From contig JAVEQK010000015.1 of NCBI GenBank assembly GCA_034007705.1, positions 1 through 64,000 of the forward strand: DNA of 64,000 nucleotides, given 5' to 3'. The notes under the pieces were generated by a model. The model was not told where the DNA came from. It worked only from the letters and a program-made list of their open reading frames with translations, and ran no database searches. Origin of the DNA: UBA10518 sp022837185 (lineage in GTDB: Bacteria > Desulfobacterota > Desulfobulbia > Desulfobulbales > Desulfobulbaceae). A program made the position numbers and the translations under genes. Positions 1 to 6,858 of this stretch are shown here, piece after piece. How positions within the stretch are numbered: position 1 is the stretch's first letter; each line of letters begins with the position of its first letter.

Positions 1-305
1 GCGAATACATTGACGCCGGAGGCCTGTACATCGTGGTCTACGACAACAACTCGTATGCCGGACCGGTGGCGAGCTTTCTCGGCTGTTCGCCCTACCAGTT
101 CGCCATCCGCTCCAGCCGGATCGGCTTCGCCGGCCAGCGGGTCATTCGCGAAACAACCGGTACCGAGATCCCGCCCGACTACCACAAGTCGCGCAGCGCC
201 CTCCGGCGGGGACATATCCAGGGCGTCTGGGACCGGCGCGACTTCAGGAAAAACCTGCACAAAGTCCTGCAGACCATGGGCAGTCCCAATCTCTATTACA
301 GGTAA
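1..305 (+). CDS. Carboxyltransferase (AccD-like) C-terminal end, 5' truncated by window
   Basis: The reading frame is open from position 3 to the TAA at 303-305, so only about the last 100 residues are visible. They contain the stretch RIGFAGQRVIRETTG, which closely resembles the RIGFAGPRVIEQT segment of acetyl-CoA carboxylase carboxyltransferase beta (crotonase fold), preceded by a Gly/Ala-rich YAGPVASFLGC-type strand. The C-terminus ends NLYYR. By family knowledge such proteins transfer carboxyl from biotin to an acyl-CoA. The tail differs from classical AccD, so a related acyl-CoA carboxylase subunit is possible. Its start and operon lie outside the window. Confidence 0.7.
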   Translation, partial: EYIDAGGLYIVVYDNNSYAGPVASFLGCSPYQFAIRSSRIGFAGQRVIRETTGTEIPPDYHKSRSALRRGHIQGVWDRRDFRKNLHKVLQTMGSPNLYYR

Positions 306-379
306 CACTCAGGTAGCACTTGACGCTCAACGCATCCTGTGCTAAAGAGAGGTCGATTTCTTTCACCCCGCCACATCAG

Positions 380-455
380 GGGCCGTTAGCTCAGTCGGTA
401 GAGCAGTTGACTCTTAATCAATTGGTCCGGGGTTCGAGTCCCTGACGGCCCACCA
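380..455 (+). tRNA. tRNA-Lys (anticodon CUU)
   Basis: A full cloverleaf can be drawn. The acceptor arm GGGCCGU (380-386) pairs with ACGGCCC (445-451), followed by encoded ACCA (452-455). The D-arm is GCUC...GAGC, the anticodon stem GUUGA/UCAAU encloses loop CUCUUAA with anticodon CUU at 413-415, and the T-arm carries GGUUCGAGUCC. The 3' half from the anticodon loop onward is repeated at 1652-1695, so this tRNA appears to be an integration site. Confidence 0.97.
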
Positions 456-463
456 AATATCAC

Positions 464-497
464 GCACTTAGCCGTCACCGGCTAAGTGCTTTTTATT
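464..497 (+). terminator. Rho-independent terminator after tRNA-Lys
   Basis: A perfect 10-bp stem, GCACTTAGCC (464-473) with GGCTAAGTGC (480-489), closes a 6-nt loop and is followed by TTTTTATTT. It lies 8 nt after the tRNA CCA end. Confidence 0.92.
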
Positions 498-844
498 TCC
501 GTGTGTAAAAATGTGCGGGAAAATTTCCCCGACAGACCATATAGAATAATGGCGGACGACAACGAGTACTATTCCAATCTTCTGATTTCATTATATCATC
601 TCATGGCAGCAGTATATAAAGTCGGGAAAATTGACTGAGAATCAAACCGGACCATGATTTAACACATTGTAATTCTGAAATATTATCCCTCCGGCAGAAT
701 ATTCTGACCAGGGAAACGTGGTCTGGCCCCGCCATAAGCTGCCCGAAATTCTCTACTGTTTTACCCATTTCATCAGGAGCTGATGTGAGAATGGGATAGG
801 CGGGCGCCCTCCCGCAATCCAAACCCCTCTGTTAATTTCCTCCT
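498..844. other. AT-rich non-coding part of the islet
   Basis: No convincing gene is seen. A 73-codon reading frame exists on the minus strand (601-822), but it has no clear ribosome site and no recognisable motif. It could be a decayed cargo gene. Base composition is clearly lower in GC than the flanking chromosome. Confidence 0.5.
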
Positions 845-1174
845 TTACAGGGCACCTAACAATCTTCGCTGGAGGAATGTTTGCATATCACGACGACCGT
901 CTACTATTAAATAAATATATATATTTTCAGCATAAACTCGATAAATGATGCGATAGGGCTTGAAAAATATTTCCCGGTAGTCACGAATCCCAAGAGATTG
1001 GAGCTCTTTTGGACACACGCCACGTTCTGGCAACTCGCTCAGGGATACAAATCTTTTCTCTATCTGTTCAAGTACATGGTCAGCCTTACCCGGCGAATCA
1101 TGTCTTGCTATAAACGTATACAGTTCTTGAAGGTCTTCCGCGGCATCTTCAGTGAGGAGAACTGTACAAGGCAT
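845..1174 (-). CDS. RelE/ParE-family toxin
   Basis: A 109-residue basic protein with the layout of the RelE/ParE fold: two N-terminal helices (DAAEDLQELYTFIARHD), then a beta-rich C-terminal half with YREIFFKPYRIIYRVYAENIYIYLIVDGRRDM. The RIIYRV and DGRRDMQ segments are typical of the family. Members either cleave mRNA on the ribosome or poison gyrase, and sequence alone does not decide which. Its ATG overlaps the antitoxin stop by 1 nt (TAATG), the usual coupled arrangement. It sits inside the tRNA-Lys islet and probably acts as a stabilising module there. Confidence 0.9.
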   Translation of the reverse strand: MPCTVLLTEDAAEDLQELYTFIARHDSPGKADHVLEQIEKRFVSLSELPERGVCPKELQSLGIRDYREIFFKPYRIIYRVYAENIYIYLIVDGRRDMQTFLQRRLLGAL

Positions 1175-1449
1175 TAAACCGACCCTTTCCGTTCTCGGAG
1201 ACGAGCGATTGCATCAGCGGCCTGAATTACTTTTCCTTCTTCAATCTGCCGATTGCCGAGTGCCAGGATCTTGAGCAGAGCAATGGTTTCCTGTGTTTCC
1301 TCGTAACTGTCAATGTCCTGAATAACGACTTTAGCCTCACCATTTTGGGTAATGATGAGCGGTCCACCCACATCTTTCAAGTTCCGGATAATTTCTGCTG
1401 CATTAGCCTTTAAATAACTGATCGGCTTAATTTGGCTGGATAATCGCAC
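1174..1449 (-). CDS. Phd/YefM-family antitoxin
   Basis: A 91-residue protein beginning (GTG start) RLSSQIKPISYLKANAAEI, the typical Phd/YefM N-terminus that forms the DNA-binding dimer, followed by PLIITQNGEAKVVIQDIDSYEE. The C-terminal region would wrap the toxin. An upstream in-frame extension to 1494 exists. I chose the GTG at 1449 because GGAGG lies just upstream and homologues begin here. It is the first gene of the pair, expressed from the promoter at 1482-1510, and is likely to autorepress it. Confidence 0.88.
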   Translation of the reverse strand: MRLSSQIKPISYLKANAAEIIRNLKDVGGPLIITQNGEAKVVIQDIDSYEETQETIALLKILALGNRQIEEGKVIQAADAIARLRERKGSV

Positions 1450-1481
1450 ATGCCACCTCCTTGCATTGTATATATATGACC

Positions 1482-1510
1482 ATATTAAAACCAAATTCAG
1501 TCGCTGTCAA
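1482..1510 (-). promoter_or_regulatory. Sigma-70-type promoter of the toxin-antitoxin operon
   Basis: On the minus strand TTGACA (1510-1505), a 17-nt spacer and TAATAT (1487-1482) give a near-consensus promoter about 33 nt upstream of the antitoxin GTG. An alternating AT tract (TATATATAC) between promoter and start could be the autoregulatory operator. Confidence 0.8.
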
Positions 1511-1651
1511 TCTCAGGTATTCCTTTTTCCGTGTGAGAAAAGTATTCCAAAATCTGGTATTTGGTGTGAAAATGGAGGAAATGTGTAATTTTTAAATCTT
1601 ATAATTTGATGTTGTCGAGTATTGGAAGTTGTGGAAGCTCGGTGGTATTTC

Positions 1652-1695
1652 CTCTGAATCAATTGGTCGGGGTTCGAGTCCCTGACGGCCCATCA
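1652..1695 (+). repeat. Partial tRNA-Lys duplicate (att-like right boundary)
   Basis: This copy runs from CTCTGAATCAATTGGTC through the T-arm GGGGTTCGAGTCCCTGA to CGGCCCATCA, matching 411-455 except for a substitution in the anticodon loop, one missing C and a changed 3' base. There is no matching 5' half, so it cannot form a functional tRNA. Confidence 0.9.
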
Positions 1696-1705
1696 GGATA
1701 AAAAC

Positions 1706-1740
1706 GGGCCCGGTACAAAACGTGCCGGGTCCTTTTTTAT
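1706..1740 (+). terminator. Hairpin terminator after the right tRNA fragment
   Basis: The 11-nt arms GGGCCCGGTAC (1706-1716) and GTGCCGGGTCC (1722-1732) pair with two G-U wobbles around a 5-nt loop and are followed by TTTTTTATT. It may be the terminator that originally served the tRNA before the islet inserted. Confidence 0.8.
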
Positions 1741-2094
1741 TGCCCAGGGGGAGATTTGCTTCCTCCCGACCCTCCCGGCGGCCAACGGTCAAGGGACAAC
1801 GAAAAAATCCCCTCTCCTACCTCCTGGAAAAACGATCAAATACTTGCATACTTATCCAGCGCGACAGGAAACCGTCCGCTCCGCCAGGATTTTCTCGACG
1901 GGTGATCCAGCAGTAAACTTCAAATACAGGACTTTCCCCTCCCCGCACCAAAATCTTTGCGCCCGCCGGTCTTCACTCTGCTGATGACGGCATGGCGGGC
2001 ACGGCTCTATTCCTCTCACACACTGCGATCTGGCATATTTTATGCTCACAAAGACTGTGCTGCACTTTCCGCATATGGTTGGTAGCCGCCCTCG
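1741..2094. other. Leader region before the multicopper oxidase
   Basis: No supported gene. It contains the sigma-54-like promoter at 2031-2046. In the oxidase frame a TAG at 2083-2085 blocks any N-terminal extension, so a signal peptide cannot be recovered from this stretch in the same frame. Confidence 0.5.
2031..2046 (+). promoter_or_regulatory. Sigma-54 (-24/-12) promoter of the multicopper oxidase
   Basis: TGGCATATTTTATGCT has the invariant GG and GC dinucleotides exactly 10 nt apart and departs from the TGGCAYRNNNNTTGCW consensus at one base (A for T in the -12 element). Transcription would begin near 2058, about 37 nt before the chosen ATG. Confidence 0.65.
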
Positions 2095-5000
2095 ATGGCC
2101 ACCAGTCTCGGTGCCGCCAACGCCAACAACCTGGGCCAGTACATCCCGGTGGCCGTACCGGAAGTGGTTACGGTCAACGGCCAGGAAGCTGACTACTACG
2201 AGATTGCCGTCGTGCAGTATCGCGAGCAGATGCATTCCGACCTGCCGCCGACTCTGCTGCGCGGCTACGTGCAGATCTCGACCAGCACGGTGCCGGGGGA
2301 ACAGGTGCAGCTGACCAACGCGCTCCTGGATGGAACGGAGGTCCCATTAAGTGGATACTTTGGGGTAACTCCGCCCCACTATCTGGGACCGACCATCGTG
2401 GCGACCAAGGATAGGCCGGTCCGCATCAAATTTTACAACCTGCTGCCCACCGGTACGGACGGCGATCTGTTCATCCCGGTTGACACCACGGTCATGGGCT
2501 CGGGCATGGGCCCGCTCGCCGACATGACAATGGATGAAGATCCGCAGGACCCGATGTGCGGCATGCAGCCGAAACCCTATGAATGCTATACGGATAACCG
2601 CGCCACCCTGCACCTGCACGGCGGCATTTCGCCCTGGATCAGCGACGGCACCCCGCACCAGTGGATCACCCCGGCGCAGGAAAACAGCCCCTATCCGGAA
2701 GGCGTCAGCGTCGTTCCCGTGCCGGACATGGATGACAGCGGCGCTTCGGATGACGGCGTCATGACCTTCTACTACACCAACCAGCAGAGCGCCCGGCTGA
2801 TGTTCTACCACGATCATTCCTATGGCATAACCCGTCTGAACGTCTATGCCGGCGAAGCTGCTCCGTACATCATCACCGACAACACCGAACAGACCCTGCT
2901 CGATCTGGGACTGATTCCCGGCGGCGACAGCACCATTCCCCTGGTCATCCAGGACAAGACGTTTGTCCCGAGCGTGGCCCAGCTCGCCCTGCAGGACGAA
3001 ACCTGGAACACGGATCGCTGGGGCGGCTACGGCAACCTGTGGCTGCCGCACGTCTACTCCCCGGCACAGAACCCGGGCGACAGCTCGGGCGTCAACCAGT
3101 TCGGCCGCTGGGCGTATGGGCCCTGGTTCTGGCCGCCGACGATCGGCATTGCAAACGGGCCGATTCCAAATCCCTACTATGACGACACCTGTAACCCCGA
3201 TGTCCAGTGGTGCGAGCCGCCGTTGATGCCGGGCACGCCCTTCAACTCGATGGGTATGGAAGCCTTCATGGATACCCCGGTCGTCAACGGCACCGCCTAT
3301 CCGACCCTGACCGTGCAGCCGAAGACCTACCGCCTGCGCATCCTCAACGCGGCCAACGACCGCTTCTTCAACCTGTCCTTCTACCAGGCGGTGGATGCGG
3401 AGGGGAATCTGTGCGACATCGGCGCTAATCCCGCTCCGGCGGTGGAGAGTACGGGGGTTGCCTGTACGGAGGTCCTGCTCGATCCCGCCGAAGTCGCGGC
3501 GGCCCTGGAAGACCCGACCATCTTTCCCACCCCGGTGCAGAGCACCGCCGGGCCGGACTGGATCCAGATCGGCACCGAGGGAGGCTTCCTGCCGGCTCCG
3601 TCCGTTATCCCGGCTCAGCCGACCACCTGGGTGAACGACCCGACGGTCTTCAACGCCGGCAACGTTGACCTGCATTCGCTGCTTCTCGGCCCGGCCGAGC
3701 GGGCCGACGTGATCGTTGACTTCTCGGCCTTTGCCGGCAAGACGCTGATCCTGTACAACGATGCCCCGGCTGCCTTCCCGGCCCGGGATCCCCGCTACGA
3801 TTACTACACCGGCGACGGGGACTACCGTGACACCGGCGGTACGCCGCCCACCTTGCCCGGCTACGGCCCCAACACCCGCACGGTGATGCAGATCAAGGTG
3901 GCTGCCGCCGATCCTGCGCCAAGCTTCAACCTGCCGGCCCTGGAGAACGCGTTCAAGTCTGAAAGCCTGGGCGGTTTGGGTGTGTTCGAGAACGGACAGC
4001 ACCCGATCGTCGTCGGGCAGGGCGCCTACAACTCCGCCTACGGAACCAGTTTCCCGAACAACGGTCCGCTGGCCGGCCTGGCGCAGATCTTCGACACCTC
4101 GCTGACCTTTGCCACCCTGTCGGGAAATATCCTGACCATGCCCTTCCAGCCGAAGCAGATCCAGGACGAGATGGGCGAGGCCTTCGAGCAGGAATACGGG
4201 CGCATGAGCGGCAACCTGGGCGTCGAATCACCCGACCCCCAGGCAGGCAACCAGAACATGATCCTCTATGCCTACATGCACCCGCCGACCGAAGTCCTCG
4301 ATGCGATCGAGCTGGCGCCGGGCGTCTCGCTGTCTCCGATTTCATCGGCCGACGACGGGACCCAGATCTGGAAAATCACCCATAACGGGGTGGACACCCA
4401 CCCGATTCACTTCCACCTGTACGACGTCCAGCTGCTCAATCGGGTCGGCTGGGACGGAATCATCCGCCGGCCCGATGCCAACGAGCTGGGCTGGAAGGAC
4501 ACCGTCCGCATCAGCCCGCTGGAAGACACCATCGTGGCGTTGCGGCCTCTGGTGCCGACCGTGCCCTGGGATCTTCCCAACAGCATTCGCCTCCTTGACC
4601 CGACCATGCCTGAAGGGGCGGTAATCGCCAGCTCGACGCAGGCGGAAGCGGCGGGGCTGGTGCCCCTGGCGTTTGATCCGACCGGCGAGCCCATCGATAT
4701 CTACAACCACTATGTCAACTACGGCTGGGAGTACGTCTGGCACTGCCATATCCTGAGCCACGAAGAAATGGACATGATGCGTCCGCAGGTGGTCGGGGTG
4801 GCTCCGAAAACGCCCTCCGCACTGAGCGCGGTCCGGTCCGGCAACGGCAGAAACCGGGTGGTGAATCTGAGCTGGATGGACAATGCCCTCAACGAGACCG
4901 CCTACACGGTCCAGAGAGCCCTGACCGGCGAAGGCCCGTGGGAGACGATCGCCGTTCTGCCCGCTTCGACGGTGCCGTCCGTCGGCGTCCGGACCCATAC

Positions 5001-5757
5001 CGATCCCATCGGCAACACCAACTCGGTCTTCTTCTACCGGGTGCAGGCCAATAATCTGGTCGGTGACACCTGGGACTACTCTGATCCAAACCTGAATGAA
5101 GGCGCCGGCTTCCCCACGTTGCAGATCGATTCGGCGTTCTCCAACACGGCTTCAACCGGCGACGCGCCACCGGAAACACCGGCGGCGCCGAACAACCTGA
5201 CCGCCGCCCTGCAGAGCGGCCCCCAGGTCATGCTGACCTGGACCGACAACGCCACCAACGAGAGCGGCTTCGTGATCGAACGTTCCGACAATGGCGGAGT
5301 CTTCAGCGTTCTGGCAACGGTTGGACCGAAAAACAATACCGGCAGTGTCAGCTATGCCGACACGACCGTGCTGGCAGGCAACACCTATCAATACCGGGTC
5401 GCGGCTGTCAATGCGGCCGGTTTGTCACCGTATTCGAACACGGTTTCCATTGCCTTGACAATCCCGGCGGCTCCATCCAATCTGACCGCCGGGGCCGTGC
5501 GACGCGGCAATAACGCCCAAGTCACCCTGACCTGGGTGGACAATGCCAACAACGAGACCGGCTTCACCATTCAATGGGCTTCCGACGCGGCCTTCACGAA
5601 CATCCTGATGACCACCACGGCGGCGGTGAACTCCACAACCTATACCACCAGCAACCTGGCGCGCAATACGTCCTACTACTTCCGGATCCAGGCGTTCAAT
5701 ACCGCAGGTACCTCGGCATGGGTGAATGCAACACCGTTCCCCATTACCACACCGTAA
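2095..5757 (+). CDS. Multicopper oxidase with three fibronectin type III domains
   Basis: A 1220-residue CotA/bilirubin-oxidase-like protein. All four copper motifs are present: HLHGG near residue 172, YHDH near 238, HPIHFH near 767 and HCHILSHEEMDMM near 882, with Cys, His (+5) and Met (+10) as type-1 ligands. From about residue 905 to the end there are three fibronectin III-like repeats with matching LSWMDNALNET, LTWTDNATNES and LTWVDNANNET cores. The architecture recalls Geobacter OmpB, a multicopper protein needed for Fe(III) oxide reduction, but function here is inferred. Unexpectedly, the N-terminus (MATSLGAANANNL) has no signal peptide and a TAG lies 12 nt upstream in frame, so the true 5' end may be lost or frameshifted. 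SCO1 and a possible maturation system follow downstream. Confidence 0.93.
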   Translation: MATSLGAANANNLGQYIPVAVPEVVTVNGQEADYYEIAVVQYREQMHSDLPPTLLRGYVQISTSTVPGEQVQLTNALLDGTEVPLSGYFGVTPPHYLGPTIVATKDRPVRIKFYNLLPTGTDGDLFIPVDTTVMGSGMGPLADMTMDEDPQDPMCGMQPKPYECYTDNRATLHLHGGISPWISDGTPHQWITPAQENSPYPEGVSVVPVPDMDDSGASDDGVMTFYYTNQQSARLMFYHDHSYGITRLNVYAGEAAPYIITDNTEQTLLDLGLIPGGDSTIPLVIQDKTFVPSVAQLALQDETWNTDRWGGYGNLWLPHVYSPAQNPGDSSGVNQFGRWAYGPWFWPPTIGIANGPIPNPYYDDTCNPDVQWCEPPLMPGTPFNSMGMEAFMDTPVVNGTAYPTLTVQPKTYRLRILNAANDRFFNLSFYQAVDAEGNLCDIGANPAPAVESTGVACTEVLLDPAEVAAALEDPTIFPTPVQSTAGPDWIQIGTEGGFLPAPSVIPAQPTTWVNDPTVFNAGNVDLHSLLLGPAERADVIVDFSAFAGKTLILYNDAPAAFPARDPRYDYYTGDGDYRDTGGTPPTLPGYGPNTRTVMQIKVAAADPAPSFNLPALENAFKSESLGGLGVFENGQHPIVVGQGAYNSAYGTSFPNNGPLAGLAQIFDTSLTFATLSGNILTMPFQPKQIQDEMGEAFEQEYGRMSGNLGVESPDPQAGNQNMILYAYMHPPTEVLDAIELAPGVSLSPISSADDGTQIWKITHNGVDTHPIHFHLYDVQLLNRVGWDGIIRRPDANELGWKDTVRISPLEDTIVALRPLVPTVPWDLPNSIRLLDPTMPEGAVIASSTQAEAAGLVPLAFDPTGEPIDIYNHYVNYGWEYVWHCHILSHEEMDMMRPQVVGVAPKTPSALSAVRSGNGRNRVVNLSWMDNALNETAYTVQRALTGEGPWETIAVLPASTVPSVGVRTHTDPIGNTNSVFFYRVQANNLVGDTWDYSDPNLNEGAGFPTLQIDSAFSNTASTGDAPPETPAAPNNLTAALQSGPQVMLTWTDNATNESGFVIERSDNGGVFSVLATVGPKNNTGSVSYADTTVLAGNTYQYRVAAVNAAGLSPYSNTVSIALTIPAAPSNLTAGAVRRGNNAQVTLTWVDNANNETGFTIQWASDAAFTNILMTTTAAVNSTTYTTSNLARNTSYYFRIQAFNTAGTSAWVNATPFPITTP

Positions 5758-5770
5758 CCTGAACCGCTCT

Positions 5771-5801
5771 ATCCGAGGGAGGGTGTATCCCTCCCTCGGA
5801 T
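5771..5801 (+). terminator. Perfect hairpin after the multicopper oxidase
   Basis: A 13-bp perfect stem (ATCCGAGGGAGGG, 5771-5783, with CCCTCCCTCGGAT, 5789-5801) and a 5-nt loop lie 14 nt after the stop. It lacks a clean T tract, so it may act as an attenuator or mRNA end-stabiliser rather than a strict terminator. Confidence 0.65.
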
Positions 5802-6266
5802 GGGCAACAAAAGAATTCCTCTTCCTTCTCACCCTGTTCCTTCCAGCCGGAAAACCCTGTCTCGTCCCTTACAAATACACATGGCATTGCCGTCCCGCTG
5901 AAGCGGACAATTCGTTTCAAGTCAATATCGTGACTCCACTCTTTCCCCTCAGGGCCAAACCAGTCAACCAGCGTTGCTCAGCGGTCCATTTGTATAGTCG
6001 TATGTAAATTTTACTTTCAGGCATTCCTTTTGCTTTCACTCCTGCATGATGCCCTGACCATCGAGATCGTCATGCCGAATAAACCGCCGGAAACGCCTCC
6101 CTCATCGCCCGGGTGGTTCTGGAACCGGATCGGGCAAGGTGTTTTTTCCGCCGCTCCGGCAGCCATCGGTCGTTTCTGCTGGACAAAACATGGCGGAGCA
6201 TTTTAACTGAAGCGGGAGAGCCGCGGGGCGCCCGCGGGCATGATCCCTTACAACAGGACGGAGACA
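5802..6266. other. Gap between multicopper oxidase and SCO1
   Basis: About 465 bp with no supported gene. I found no sigma-54 promoter with correct GG-N10-GC spacing. The only clear signal is the AGGACGGAG ribosome site just before the SCO1 start. Confidence 0.5.
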
Positions 6267-6845
6267 ATGCGCACAATCCGATATCTCTTTCTACTGCCGT
6301 TTTTTCTTCCGGCACTCTTTGTTCTGCTGGCCGGCCAGGTCGAGGCCGCGCCCAAATATAAACGAAGTGTGGAAAAATACACGGTCCCGGACGTGACCCT
6401 GATCAACCAGAACGGCGAGCGCATTCCCCTCCGGTCCCTGCTGGAAGGAGACAAGCCGGTGATCCTTGATTTCATCTATGGGACCTGCACGACCATCTGC
6501 CCGGTGCTCTCCATCGGGTTTTCCCATTTTCAGAAGCAGTTGGGAGCGGACGCCGGCAACGTCAGACTGGTCTCCATTTCCATTGATCCGGACAACGACA
6601 CCCCCCAGGTGATGAAGGAATATCTCGCCCGGTACAATGCCCGGGAGGGCTGGGACTTTCTGTCCGGCAAAAGGGAGGATGTCATCCGGGTCATGAAGGC
6701 GTTTGACGCCTATGTCGTCAACAAGATGAACCATTATCCCCTGACCATCCTGCATGCCCCGGGCAGCAGACACTGGATCCGCATCACCGAGCTGCTCGGC
6801 TCCTCCGACCTCATGCGGGAATATGAATTGCTGTTGAAAAAGTAA
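6267..6845 (+). CDS. SCO1/SenC-family copper chaperone
   Basis: A 192-residue exported thioredoxin-fold protein. An N-terminal hydrophobic segment (residues 5-25, RYLFLLPFFLPALFVLLAG) is a signal peptide or anchor. The copper site is complete: CTTIC (Cys74, Cys78) and the distal His156 in NHYPLT, with IDPDNDTP between them as in SCO proteins. The start was placed at ATG 6267, after AGGACGGAG, rather than the upstream in-frame codon at 6240. SCO proteins deliver copper or reduce cysteines at copper sites. Placement downstream of a multicopper oxidase and ahead of an ABC system suggests metal-centre assembly. Confidence 0.93.
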   Translation: MRTIRYLFLLPFFLPALFVLLAGQVEAAPKYKRSVEKYTVPDVTLINQNGERIPLRSLLEGDKPVILDFIYGTCTTICPVLSIGFSHFQKQLGADAGNVRLVSISIDPDNDTPQVMKEYLARYNAREGWDFLSGKREDVIRVMKAFDAYVVNKMNHYPLTILHAPGSRHWIRITELLGSSDLMREYELLLKK

Positions 6846-6858
6846 CCACCGGAACCCC

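Larger units (their letters stand above)
411..1695. mobile_element. Small tRNA-Lys islet bounded by att-like direct repeats, carrying a toxin-antitoxin pair
   Basis: The left boundary is the tRNA 3' half (411-455). The right boundary is a near-identical copy (1652-1695) differing at a few bases, including a T-to-G change in the anticodon loop and one deleted C. Repeats that begin in the anticodon loop and run to the tRNA 3' end are typical of tyrosine-recombinase attachment sites. The enclosed DNA is AT-richer than its surroundings and holds a RelE/Phd-type pair but no integrase. I read it as the decayed remainder of a larger island, or an islet mobilised in trans. The interpretation is inference; the repeat itself is directly visible. 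Confidence 0.7.

Noticed and set aside
601..822. 73-codon minus-strand frame in the islet
   Set aside because: No ribosome site, no recognisable protein features.
1652..1695. Second tRNA-Lys gene
   Set aside because: Only the 3' half is present; no D-arm or 5' acceptor strand.
2347..4002. 551-codon minus-strand open frame inside the multicopper oxidase
   Set aside because: It is antisense to a gene with all copper motifs; high GC at third positions opens such frames. No motif seen.
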